Source: Syngnathus acus (taxonomy: Eukaryota; Chordata; Actinopteri; Syngnathiformes; Syngnathidae). Taken from it: 64,000 nt of DNA. Made by a program: the position numbers and the translations under genes. Shown in pieces: positions 51,444-63,582 of this stretch. How positions within the stretch are numbered: the stretch's first letter is position 1; the number at the start of each line of letters is the position of its first letter. Under the pieces are notes generated by a model that ran no database searches, was not told the origin of the DNA, and was given only the letters and a program-made list of their open reading frames with translations. The stretch covers positions 11,504,786 through 11,568,785 of the forward strand of contig NC_051100.1 of the NCBI RefSeq assembly GCF_901709675.1, written 5' to 3'.

Positions 51444-51746
51444 GACAACACGGAACACGAAATTGAAATGAATACAGATGAGTGGGATGACATTTGACAT
51501 TCTCTACTGTGAAAGAGATGACTGAAGGGAGACATTTCACACAAACATGACACTACTTACTAGCCCCAGCATGGGTGTGCAAACTTTTGTGCTCAAGACG
51601 GGGCCACATTTCATTTTTAATAGAGGAATAGAAATGCAGTGGACCCCAGCTACTGTGAATAGCCAACATTTGTATAGGATTGATGGCCACTATAAATGCA
51701 TTGAAAATCATTTTTACCCCCCCTCCAAAAATATATGGACAAACTC

Positions 51747-51752
51747 AATAAA
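51747..51752 (+). terminator. candidate poly(A) signal of rtkn2
   Basis: AATAAA about 300 bp past the rtkn2 stop codon. Confidence 0.5.
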
Positions 51753-51889
51753 AACAGGAAAAAGGGTAGGCACCCCACCCAAAAAAGATGAATAAAATCA
51801 GCAAATAGATGAATAAATCCGAGCTGCAAGTATGTGGGGGTCCACTGTAGTAATTTTCTTTTTCATTCATTAATTTCTTAATAATAGTA

Positions 51890-52373
51890 CCGTTTTTTTT
51901 CATGTATAATGCGCCCCCATGTATAATACGCACCCTAAAAATGGCATGTTGATGCTGGAAAAAAGCCTGTACCCATGTATAATACGCACCCAAATTTTGA
52001 CTCCTACTTAAGTCCGTAAACGTAAAATTATTTCAGAAAAAAGATCATCTTTGGGAACAACCGGATGTTATTCTGCCGGTCAGTATCACTGCGCATGCGC
52101 TAGCAAACTCGATAGCGAAGAAATGTTTCGGATTTGTGTAGGGTACATTGTGACAGCAAACGAGCAGGTGATCGAGCAAGCGTCTGATATGAGAGCATTG
52201 TGTTCGTATGGAGCGTGTTTGAAGTGAACAGCAGAGAAGAAAGCGCATCTGTAATGCAGCCTCCGTATGATATCCGGATAAAAAAAAAAAAATTGTACCC
52301 ATGTATAATGCACACCCCAGATTTTAGGACAATAAATTAGTTAAATTTTACGCATTATACATGGAAAAAACGG
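51890..52373. mobile_element. TA-flanked MITE, Tc/mariner-like
   Basis: Termini CCGTTTTTTTTCATGTATAA and its near mirror ending CATGGAAAAAACGG are inverted and bounded by TA on both sides. ATGTATAATGCG-type words recur inside in direct copies. The 484-bp length, TA duplication and no coding frame fit a non-autonomous Tc/mariner (pogo/Tigger-like) element. Confidence 0.8.
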
Positions 52374-52375
52374 TA

Positions 52376-54972
52376 AATGATTTTCATTTCAAATCTGTAT
52401 TATTACTAACTATGATTAATCTTGCTAAATAGAAAAAGTAAAATTATTTGGTATTTTATTACTTTGTGTGGTATTTTATCCAAGCAGGCAAAAAGGCAGC
52501 AAATACTGATCCAAGACCGAATGAATGTGAAGCTAATGTGATGAATACCTTTGAGTGTGCGTGAGAGGAGTTCGCAAAAGCCTTGAAAGGAGCGAAAACA
52601 GATTGCTAGTGGGTGTTGAGCTCGGGAGGAGCGCGAGTGCAATTTAATAGTCCTGTTGTGTTGCATATAACGCTCGCTTTGCAGAGTACGCGTTGGCAAT
52701 TATTCATTAGACGGATCGGCCACATAAACAAGAGTTCATCCGCGGTCGTGGCAATATAATTTTTTTTATTTTATGCCCTTTTTATGAATGGAATCACTTC
52801 AATTAGTTTGACATCCCTCAAAGCAACATCTGACTTGCAAAAGAACAATCATGGGACTTTGAGCTCAGGCAAATTTATCCGATTACGTATGTGGGTGCGT
52901 GTTTTCAAGTTTGTCACGTATCTTTAGGGATTTTGGCCGAGCAGCTGATTCTCTTATTTCTGCTTTAGTTGTATTGATCGATTGACTATATTAGCAGCTT
53001 TCCGGACAATGTCCTGAATTTCTGCTTTGACATCACCATCAGTGGAATTTTGCCCAGCTGAATCAGTAAACACGAGAATTAATGTCATACTGACTTGGTG
53101 GATTTTCTTTCTGTCCTTGTCAGAACGTATTTGTTCTGACGCCTGTTTATTTTGGGTGTAATTACAATGTTGACCACGAGACGGCAGCACACTAGTTGGA
53201 CACTAAATTTGACAAAAAAAAGTCTGTCTCACAGGCCACGCAATTAAGAATCATGAATGCAGCCTATTCACACCTGAGCATCAACACACACACGCAGACC
53301 TTTTTAGATAGTAAAATATTTTAATTAAATATACAGGTCATAGCATTAAAAAAAAGTCTAATTTTTTTGTCTCTGCCAGCTGGCTGATTGGTAAACACAT
53401 GGCTACTGTATCAAAACACACTTTTTGAGGATGCACCAAAAAAAAGATAAAAGTGAACATAAAATAACAACTAATCCTTAATTCCAAAACATAGTGTTTC
53501 GTTAGAGGCTAGATGTGTGTACTTTTTTTCTCTTTCACTCATACTTACAGATATAGTATACTGCCTTTGATGCTATTTACAGGTTATAACAGTTTGAATA
53601 GGATAACCACCACTCTCGCGTGAGCGCGGTGCGCTATCTACAGTGCTATTTATTTTTATTTACACGGACACACAAACACACACGTGCACGCACACTCACC
53701 CATGAGGAGATGACGAAGATAGAAGAGAAGGAAAAAGGTCAAATTGATCCCGTGTATTGATTTCCCCCCCCCCCCTCAGATAAGACAGTGCTCGTTGCTC
53801 AGGGAAAGCAACATGAACATATTCAATATTGTTTCAGGACAGTGTACTGGTATGTTTTTTCTACTCACAAGTAACACAGCTCAGCACTAGTTGACATCTG
53901 CACGCTACTAGTACTGCTTGTGAAGTGCTTGATGTTAACTAGTAGCACATAGTTGCCAATTCGTGGAGCATTTTGCTGGTCCAGTAACATGATGTCAATT
54001 AGTGTATTATTTTCTTTATGTCCCCTTTAAAGTGTATATGAGCACCTGTCACTAAAAAAAAAAAAAAGATGGATCTCAGCACAGGTAATCACAAGCAGAA
54101 AGAGATTTCTAAACAAACTTTGCACCTCATCAATCATTCTCGAGAGAAAAATAACTCATTCCAAATGCCTGCTACCTCCCAACATTTAGTGCTACGAACA
54201 AGATCGCCAGACGGGAAAAAGGCACAAATATTTTCAAAGCGTTCTAAGTGACCACATTCTTACTTAAAAAGAAAAATCATACAGCGGATATTTTTTTTCA
54301 GCGTGTTTGGACTGTAAGAACTCATTTTCAAGTCATGAATAATAAAGGCAGTGAAATGGGGCGAGCGTTCTGCAGCGGGCGACTGCTTCATTACGCTCGT
54401 GCGACGGGCCGCTACAGTCCCAAGATGCTTGATGGATTATTGAAAAAAAGATCTCCAATCCCAAAACCACATTCATTCACGTGAAATGGATTTGGACATG
54501 TTCTGTCCCACAGCACCTCTACAGGTTACATTTGTCAGTGCACTCCACTGCGTCAAAAAAGCGGAGCCACTGAACGCCAGTGACGACGGTGCCGATACAT
54601 TTTGGCGAGTGGTGGGTACGCAGGTGCCTGCTGCTGTAGTGTTTGAAGCCACACGGTTTTAGCCCTCGGACGCAGTAAACAAAAACGGCGCGACTGCCCG
54701 CTGACTCCCGCCGACAAAAGGGAGCACATCCACGTCAGAATTGTGCAAATAAGGGTACAAACAAAAAGATACAGTAAGTGGTGATAACATACAGAACAGT
54801 GCAAAGGATATGAAATGTATCAACTAATACAGAAAAAATTGAATTTTTAGTCTGTCTCGCAGAAGAGTTTTACAATCAGTCACCAGCCTTCCATCCGGGC
54901 CCATCTGACGACTGAGCCGCTGTCTTTGCTTGGCAAGGGAAAAAAGCGGGGCCGGGGCAAGCCGGGCGTCCC
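52376..54972. other. region between MITE and arid5b stop, mostly arid5b 3' UTR
   Basis: No supported coding exon. Long AT-rich sequence with T/A runs, a C-run at 53765 and several minus-strand AATAAA/ATTTA words (for example around 53645-53662). It probably contains the long arid5b 3' UTR; its exact end is not determined. Confidence 0.45.
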
Positions 54973-57900
54973 TCACAGTCTAGTGCTGGGGTGTACCGAG
55001 GAGAGCTGCGGCGGGGGCAAGGTGGAGAGCGGGTACAGGTGGTGCAGCAGGTCCCCATAGAGGGCCGTTCCGCCCGGATGTCTGAAGAAGTGGTGTGGGC
55101 TGGGGGCAGAGGCGAAAAGCTGCCTGTGGAGCAGCATGGAGTGGAAGGCTAAGGGGGGCACGAGGGGGGACACGGCCGACTGGCTCTTCAGGTACTGCAG
55201 GCCCGGGTGCTGCTGGAGGGCGTCCTGCGCCACCAGGCTGCCGGGCGGGTACATGCTGGCGTAGAGGGCCGCGGCGTGAGGCAGTGGGTAGGCGGGGTGG
55301 CCCTCGGGGAGCCGGTTGTTGAGGTGGACGGCGTGGGCCGGCTCGGCGGCTTTCAGCTCCTCCGGGTCGCTGCGGCGGATGGTGGCCGCCGGATGAATGG
55401 GCGTCACCACGCGGACCTTCCTCTCTGCCAACTCCTCGCCCTCCGGCGGTTCCCCGAGGGTCCGTTTACCGGGCCGCACAGGGCTGTTGAGGGACGAGTC
55501 GGATGAGGATTTGGGACTGGGAAAGGGTGGCGACGGGTCTTGCTTGGGAGGCGAGACAGTCATGGGGGGAACTCGGCACGCCTTGGGGTGAGAGTCCAAG
55601 CCCTGGTGCACGACGGGGTAGGGGAGGCCGCAGAAGGAGGCTTTGGAGAAGGCGGACACCCGCTGAGAGAGCGGTTTGGACACGGTGAAATCTCTGGGCT
55701 CGTCCTCGGGCTCTCTGCTCTCGCCTCGGGTTTGCGCGTCGTCGCTGTATTGCGACCTGTAAGCCAGGCCTTCCTGCTCCGGGCCTCCGCAAACAAAAGC
55801 CTGCCCACCCCGTCGCTCCCCGTTAGCGTATGCGGCCATCCTGTCCTGAGTCAGGCAGCTCTCCGTTTGCCTGTACAGACTGTGCAGGTGCGGCGACGAG
55901 TAGCGGTCCGCGGCAAAGCTGCGGGCAGCCGGGAGGAGTTTGTCCGAGGTGTTCTCAGTAGCGTCCCGGTCCAGAGTCCTGGGGAGATACGGCTGCCACG
56001 GGGCACTGACGTGAGGCTGCAGGATATGGCCGCTGCTCCTCTCTTGTGGCGGCTTGATGCTCTGCGCATGCTGAATGACGGACGGCCGGAACATTGGCGT
56101 CGCCTCCGGGACGCTGTCGGACACGTGCCGCCTCTGACTTTCGTCCTCGCCTTCCCTCTTGTCCGCGTCTCTCTCAGTTGCGAGACACGGCTGGAGAGAC
56201 GACGCATACGAGAAGGACACGGACTCGCACACTTGTGAAAGGAGCTTCTTTTTGGCCAGAGGAGACATGACGCCTTGGCCGCCTTTGCAGTAGGCGCCCA
56301 TCTGCACGGGACTCTCCTTCCGAATCACCCCGTAATCTTCCTTCTCCGGGAAGGGATCTGCGCTCAAGTCTATGGACTGCCTCTCCTGTTTACAAATGGG
56401 TAAGACCTTGCCCACCCTCCCGCCGTGGCTCTCCAAGGAGGACTCGGGCAGCGCCACGTGTCCGACGGGTTTGTTTTGGTCCCAGCGGTGAGGCAGGTAG
56501 GTGCTTTTGGCGACCGGGTGGACTTCGGTCTTGGCGGCTTGAAGGGCCTCGCCGATCTGCCTCCACTCAGGCTGGGAGCACAAGGCGAACGGCGCTCTGC
56601 CCGAGTCGGCCTCTTTGTCGGCCAACGATTCCTCTTTCTTCAGCGTCACGTGAAGCTCCTCCTCCTCCTCGATGACGATGGCTTCCTCCGCAGCGGGCCC
56701 TTCCAGCTTTGTGGCCGCTTCCCCTTTCACCTTGGAATCCTGCAAATGGCATGCATCGAAATGATTAGAGGATCAAGATTAATTATCGATTCATTGGATT
56801 CATTGTCGATTAATCGTCTCGCCTCTAAAAAAACATGACCTGAATTAATATGTCATAAAGTAGACCAAGTTCAGTGGCCTAGTGGTAGAGTGTCCGCCCT
56901 GAGACTGGAAGGTTGTGGGTTCAAACCCCGGCCGGGTCATACCAAAGACTATAAAAATGGGACCCATTGCCTCCCTGCTTGGCACTCAGCATTAAGGGTT
57001 GGAATTGGGGGGCCAGATCACCAACTGATTCCCGAGCGCGGCACCGCTGCTGCTCACTGCTCCCCTCTCCCCCAGGGGATGGATTAAAATCACACGGGGA
57101 TGGGTTAAATGCAGAGGACAAATTTCACCACACCCAGATGTGTGTGTGACGATCATTGGGACTTTAACTTAACTTTAACTTTAAGTTGGCCTTGAAAATC
57201 TTGCAACCTTAAAGTCGCTCCTCAAAATGTATGCGTGCATGTCAAGATGGTGGAAGACGGTGGCCACCAACCTGTGATTGTTGCTGGTCCTTGGCCGCCT
57301 CGCCGCACTCCTTCTTGGCCGCCTGCTTGGCAGTGCTCGGGCCCTTGGCTTTCTTGGCCCCGACGCCTTTGGCCTTGGTTGACGGCGGCTTCTCCTGGCT
57401 GCGGGGTTTGGCCAGGGGGAGGGGCTTGTCCTGCTCTCCTTTCAGATGCCTCTCGTACGGGAGGAGAAGCCTGCAAGAGGGTTGTCCACGCTGTTATGTC
57501 ACAGAAGGCTTGGCCAACACAATGGCAACTTTGGACATGTTCAGTGTCTTGTTGCGCGCAAACTCTATTGTTCAACAGAATAAACCTTGATTAGTCACAC
57601 GAAGGGAAAATTGCAGTTTTATAGCCGCTAAGTGGAGAGAAGAAAAACTGAGTACGAGCAGCAGTCTTGCATGTGTAAAAAAATAAAATAAAATTATGTG
57701 GATTGATGTGGTTGTGGGGAAAAAAAGCACGATATGGACTCATCATAATATTAAGACAGTAACGTAATTATAGATCCTATAAAAACAAAACATGCTTTGG
57801 AGGGCGGTGTTGGCTCTAAATTTCATACTTGGCATGCAATAACTAATCCTATTGTCATGACACAATGTTAGGGGAAATCCACTCACACATGAATGCCAGA

Positions 57901-59976
57901 CAAGTGTGCGTGTGTGTGTGTGTGTGTGGTGTGTGTGTGTGTTAGCTCCTGCTGAGACACATCACACCGCTTATTATTTGAACCTTGAGAGGAGAAGAAT
58001 AAATGCTGGGCTTTTCCTGGCCATGATTACACCGTAGCAAATTTTGGGAAATTTACCATTGGCAATATGATTCATCACTTCAGCTGGTGTGTGCGTGTGT
58101 GCGCTTGAACCGCAGCAGCACAGCTGACGGCATTACATGCAGATGCTCGCAGCCAACAAAGGCCACGTGAAGCCAGTGGGAACATTGCGGGGCTCTGCTA
58201 GTCCTCATCCCGACATTCCAAGAGTTCACAGTCAAGTTGTAACTTTAACTAGGGCTCGTGCGCAAAGTCGCAACTTGAGAGATGTTTTGAGGCCATGAAA
58301 AAGAGGCAGAAAAAGCAGGACCATATTATTTCAATTGAAAAGATATATCTATTATTTTCTACCGCTTTTTTATTTTTAACACCCACAACATACTTTTGCA
58401 GTCCGGAAGAGATGTTTTGCTTGCTCCTCATAAAAATCCTCCAAAAGACTTCAAGAGGCAATGTGGGAATTTTTTTGTTGTGTTATTTCGCTCTTTGAAC
58501 AAGGAAAGAAAAAAAAGGCAGCCAAACAACATTTCCTCCAGCTGAACTGGCAAGCCGCCGGCCAAGAAAGGAAATGTACCATTAAATGCGACTCATTGGA
58601 AGGCATAATGACACCTTCACGAAGAGCAGCAACCACGGCAGAAAACAACACACACGCATTTGTACTCTAAGTATTTGTGTGTGAGAATGATGCCGGCCGG
58701 CTCAACTGTGAAGGAATGTCAGAATGGGATCGGTGGGGGGGATTATGTACGAGCTAAGAGAGAAATGACTGGCTTCTTGTGTATAAATACTTGCAAATGG
58801 AAAAGCCTAACAAGCTATTCTGGTCAGAAAAAAGCCCCCACGAAGTGTGTGGCAGGAAGTTCCCAACATTGTGGGAAGGATTTTTTGTGTTCAAACCTAA
58901 ACACAAAGTAGCCCTCAAAAAGATTGTCCAACTTTTGACCACGTGCCCCAAAAAAGCTTGGCGTCTTGGATGGCTGCTTCCAATTGGCTCATTCCAGGTC
59001 AAGGTGAGTACACCTTTGCTTCTTTTTCAGATGTTAACCTTATTTTAGATTTGCTCGATGGTTAAAAGGTCAACAGCAAGGCTGAGAACACAATTTGTTA
59101 TTTTTTACAATTTCCAATTGGGACCAATTTCTTCTTGAAACTCGTCTGACAGTTACAGAGTCGTAGAATCAACTCGCCTGTGAAAATAGGTCATCAAGAT
59201 AAAGGTGAGTACGCAATTTGGTTTTTCCACATTGTGATAATGTGCTTCACTTCCTGTTTTTCATGACATTTAAAGAAGCATGATGTCAACATTATCTCAC
59301 CAATCTTTTGTCAACAGTCGCAGTGACGATTACTTTTGAACATTTTCATTCATTGTAGTGGTTAAATTCTTCTTTGCACTTGTCTGAGCGGTTACAGAAG
59401 CGGAAAGTTACTAACTTGCCCTTGGCAACACGTCAACAAAGTTAAAGGTGAGTACAGGATTGATTGTTGGGTTTTTTTCTCCATTTATTTTAATGTAGCA
59501 ACTAACTACTTCCTTGGAGGACTTCTCCAGCCATAAAACAGGAAAATAAAAAGGTGTCGTAAGCACCAGGGGCCACATGGAGGCGCATCTTGCTTTTGTA
59601 GGGGCTCGGGTGGCTGCCAGGCGAGGGAGGGGTGAGGTGGGGGGCAGGGGGCGGTTTGCCGGCAGTGGAGAATTTCATTAAGGCAGCACCAGCAACATTT
59701 TTATGAGGTCAATAAACACTTAACTTCCTCTCATGCCAATTTATCAGCCGCTTCTTGTTTGAGCGCCCGCTTTTTCCGCGTCGATAACAAGTGACTAATA
59801 CATGCGGCGCAGAGGAGGGGGGTCGCTTGAGAGAGGGGGGAGCTCTAAATGTTGAATAAATATAGAAATATCAGGCGCGAGCTAATCTGGGAACGAGATG
59901 AGCGCTGATAAAAGGATATTATGCATGTCGGCCTGATCTTAATAAATCACACACAGACACACACAGACACACACAG

Positions 59977-60007
<31 letters not shown>

Positions 60008-63000
60008 GCAGTTGGCAAAAACAAGGCAACTTTACCAGCAATGTGCTGCCCTGCTTTGCGTTTGGTTTTACAGGAACAAGCGGCGGCGTGTCAGAATCCA
60101 ACAAACGGAGGCCCGAAGTCACCAAATTTGTGGAAAAAGCCCGCAGGCTGTTCCACTTGCACAACCTCCTGCCGCCATCTGCGCCCCAAATTAATTTTAG
60201 CCGCTGCTGCGCGTTAAGATCACAGGAACAGACAAAAAAAGAAAGGAGGGAGACTAAAAAAAGAAAAGAAAAAGAGGACAATTTAAAGGGCGAGCGGAGC
60301 CAACACAGATTAGGAACAGAGAAAATGATTTGTTTTATTGTATTTTACAGGCCCGGGAGCCCATGAAATACAGCCCCCCCCCCTTCTCTCTCTCTGCTTT
60401 GGATGCATGCCTCAAAGCTACTTTTTGTCTCAAAGCCAAACCACTCGAGGTGACCCTCATTCATGCACTTAAAAGCAGAGGGCAGCCAAAGAATGTAGAA
60501 AAAAACCTAAGCCCTTTGTCACATCTGAAAACAGCAGATTTAAAATGACCTCTACTGTTCCATCCTCCCCCCTGCTCTCATTAGCCGCCGCTCCTCCACT
60601 GTGGCAGGTGGACGCGAGCTTGCCAAGTCTCGTGTAATAATGACGTGAAAAGCCGCAAGTGGTGCTGAACACGCTCCTAAATTCTTGAAGATGTCATTTC
60701 TATTTATATAATAATGTATTATAGTAATTTATAATTGATGTAACTATTATATTTTTTTGTCCTGACAATAAGAAACTAAGCAATTTCAAAATGGCCTCCT
60801 CACCACATGCCCTCCCCTCCCAAAAAAAAAATGCAGACATGCAGCATATGTGTGACAGAACGTCATTAATTCCATTAGCTACGCCCAACGATTTATTAAT
60901 CTTGGCGGGGAGCAATGCGTTGGTTGAACTTTGGTTGAGGCGTTTTTTTTCCACACATGAGGGAAACGAGCCAATCTTGTTGTTTAGGAACATGAGGATG
61001 ATTTTTAAAAAGCCCCAACTGTGCTGTTAAGTTGAATCAACTTGACTGGGCGGTGATAAGCAAGCAATTGCTTCGCCATCTGTTGCTGCATCTGCAAATT
61101 TGCCGTCTTCGGTTTTATTGTAGTTTCTAAAATGATTATTAGCCTTTTTCTTTTTTATTATTTCAAGACAAAATATATCTTGTAAAAATATGACCAACGT
61201 CTCGTGAATGAAACAAAATCTGAAAGCGATGTCACCACGGCTGCTAACGCGGTGGCGGGTTATTTCAGGTCACGAAGGTCGGTTGCCCAACGTGCGCCGT
61301 AATGCTGAAGCTGCTGCTTTTTCAGGTCAAACTATTACGCGGTGTTACTTTAAGCGACGACAGCCATTAAATCACGTCTTGCCTGGCTGTGTCTTTCTCC
61401 GCCTCGCCGCTGGCTGACAGAACCAAAATGGCAAGTAAAATTGCCTCTAATACGCTTTTCCTGCAAGAAACACACACGCGCACACACACAAACTGATGGA
61501 TCTGCAGTACGGCAAGGACGAAGCAAAGAGATGCTGACAAGTGCAAGATAGTGCTGAATAACATCTGCACTTGCAGGCAGGCACACATACACGCACACAC
61601 ACTGTACCCTCTGTTACGATTCCCAGCGTGAGGCTCAAATATAGTTTGGCCCGCAAAGAGCGATGCTTTTGCTACATCCCTACACCAAGGACTCAGTCAA
61701 TAAAAAAAATCAGCATATCGGAAAACATTTGATACACTCAGCTGTTTGTTTTGTTTGACCTTGCACCGCTTTTGAAATAAATAAATTACTTGCGTTGGCT
61801 TTGCGCGTCGCTACGGCAACACCGCATCTCCGCCCAATGACACGAGAGAGGGAGAAAGAGAGCGAGAGATTAAAAATGTAGGAGCTGTTAAAAGGCGCTG
61901 ACCTGTATCACAGGCGGTGGAGGCGCGCGCGCGCACACACACACGCAGAAAAAAGGCCAGTCTATTTCAAGGTTATTGATGCCATCTTTTTCATGACCTC
62001 ATTTTTAATTCCGAGTGCCGCAGCCCCGCCTGACGGCCCGTCTCGTACAAGTGTTTTTTTTTTTTTTCTGAATAAATATCATTAAAGCCTCGCCAGCCGC
62101 TGCAGCAGACGCTCGACTTATTGATTTAGTTTCTAATGAACAAGTGTGTGTGTGTGTGTGTGTGGGGGGGTGTTAAGGTACAATTAGTCGAGGTTATCTG
62201 CTGTTCAGCTCGTACGTTACCGCCATTACGGACGGACAGCGTAAGTATGCTCATTACGTCGTTGGCCGTGTCGGGAACTAGTTCAAACAATTGACTGGTG
62301 TCAAAGGGCAGATGTGATGTCAGATGGACGTCTACAAACGATGGGTTCTCTCGAGTGCCCATCAAGTGTCAAATTGAGCGGACAAGTCAATCTATTAGCA
62401 AAAAGCTTCAATTCGCCAGACCCTTCTGCGTTTCTGCAGATTGCAATTTTCAAGCAATTTGCAGGGTACTTTAAAGCATATCATAGAAATGTTATTAAAA
62501 CACCTGGAAACTAATTTCAATTGTGGAATTAATATTTGGTCTACCTATAACATAGTTGGGTGAAATTTTATGCAGCGCAAAATTGTTGCTTTGTGCAGCT
62601 GACTCATCTTTTGTGCGTTGACCAATGATGAAAGGTGGAACGAAAGACACCTCCGGGGAGCAAACGTGCGCTCGGCCACGCCGGCAAACAACCTCATTCA
62701 TCACGCCGCCCGCAACGTTTGCTCAGCTAATACAAGGCGGCTAATTGCCCTCCGAGCAGAGAGCGAGCGCATCTTGCCGATGTTATAGCTTTGTATCGAT
62801 TCAGCCGTATTTTCTTCCCAGATGTCGTCCGTGACCTCAGAAGCACAATGGCAAAACTTTCCAGTGCAGTACAGTTTGGGAACGGGTCAAATAAAGTTGT
62901 CAGGGAACAAAACTCTGACAACTATTCCCCAAATCAAATGCTTTCAAGTTATTTCACCACCAAACGATAAATTAATTCCTGACAAAATCCCTTAAAAAAA

Positions 63001-63582
63001 ATCCAGATTTTGCCAAATAAAAGGCCAAGTTGCATAAAGCACAGTCCCAAATGAACTTTTTCCCTTCCTTCGCTTCTTCTGTTTAAGCAGCAGTCTGACA
63101 TTTCCTAATAAACTCACTCTTGACTGTGTGATCTTCACACTCCCCCCGCCCCCGCCTAACCCCATATGGTATTACTGACAGGTGTGTGTTTCTGTTCACG
63201 TTTACGTTGTGTTGACGCAACAACACTTAGTGTTCGCTGGAGGGCAAGACGACCGACTGCCTCATGGGTGACCCTGGCATCACTTTGTTGGGAACTTGCT
63301 TTTCTTTAACCTTGCGCAAGTGAGCGTGTGCGCGCACGCCCTCCCTCCGGCTCATGCCCATATGCTTGTTTTAATTTTGTAATAGCATCTCTGATGATGA
63401 GTAGGAGGAGATGCTGCAATGTCTTAATGGTGTGATGAGATGAACATCGATGGCGGACTTGCACGGGGTACTTTGCCAACTCACCTCTCGTAGTGGCGGC
63501 GCGTGCAGGTGGCGGCGCTGGTGCTGCTGGGGTTGCCGCCTAGTTCGTCGTACACGTGCTTCCACTGCCTGCGGACGGTGAT
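54973..63582 (-). CDS. arid5b: arid5b, ARID-domain transcription factor, 3' part only
   Basis: ARID5B binds AT-rich DNA and works with PHF2 in H3K9me2 demethylation and in adipose, liver and cartilage programmes. Three exons are visible: 63582-63485, 57470-57272 and 56739-54973, about 687 residues; the 5' half lies right of the window. The first ends the ARID domain with RRQWKHVYDELGGNPSST and CTRRHYER; the second continues LLLPYERHLKGEQDKPLP into a lysine-rich stretch; the last encodes 588 residues. Family words in order: MSPLAKKKLLSQV, RPSVIQHAQS, YSSPHLHSLYR, HPKACRVPPMTVS, LQYLKSQSAVSPL, LAFHSMLLHRQLF and the end SSVHPSTRL. All junctions keep frame. ARID5A lacks this long C-terminus. Tail-to-tail placement with rtkn2 matches the human neighbours. 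Confidence 0.94.
56871..57182 (+). mobile_element. tRNA-derived SINE (V-SINE type) in arid5b intron
   Basis: Starts with an A box GTGGCCTAGTGGTAGAG and a B box GGTTCAAACCC at about 56918, as in a tRNA. A conserved body follows, with TTAAATGCAGAGGACAAATT and CACCACACCCAG near the end and a TTAACTTTAACTT tail. It lies between the last two arid5b exons, about 130 bp from the exon at 56739 and 90 bp from that at 57272. Confidence 0.85.
57905..57942. repeat. (TG)n microsatellite
   Basis: TG run with one GTGG interruption in an arid5b intron. Confidence 0.9.
58985..59460 (+). repeat. three diverged tandem repeats with splice-donor words
   Basis: AAGGTGAGTAC recurs at 59001-59011, 59202-59212 and 59445-59455, spaced 201 and 243 bp. 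Before copies 2 and 3 the sequences share a frame such as CTTCTTG/CTTCTTT, TGTCTGA and GGTTACAGA-like words. The units are strongly diverged. Confidence 0.65.
59948..60005. repeat. (CACACAGA)n / (CA)n microsatellite
   Basis: Four CACACAGA-type units pass into a pure CA run. Confidence 0.95.
61921..61946. repeat. short (CG)n-(CA)n repeat
   Basis: GCGCGCGCG passes directly into a CA run, an alternating purine-pyrimidine tract that could adopt Z-DNA. Confidence 0.8.
62141..62170. repeat. (TG)n repeat with G run
   Basis: About 11 TG units end in seven G in an arid5b intron. Confidence 0.9.

Larger units (their letters stand above)
57471..63484 (-). other. large arid5b intron
   Basis: Six kilobases without a supported exon. 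It holds TG/CA repeats (57905, 59948, 61925, 62141), a three-copy diverged repeat at 58.98-59.46 kb, and low-repeat stretches (for example 59690-59940 and 61970-62110) that could be regulatory. I cannot test conservation here. Confidence 0.7.

Noticed and set aside
55540-56238. 232-codon open frame on the plus strand
   Set aside because: It is the antisense shadow of the GC-rich arid5b last exon and shows no family motif.
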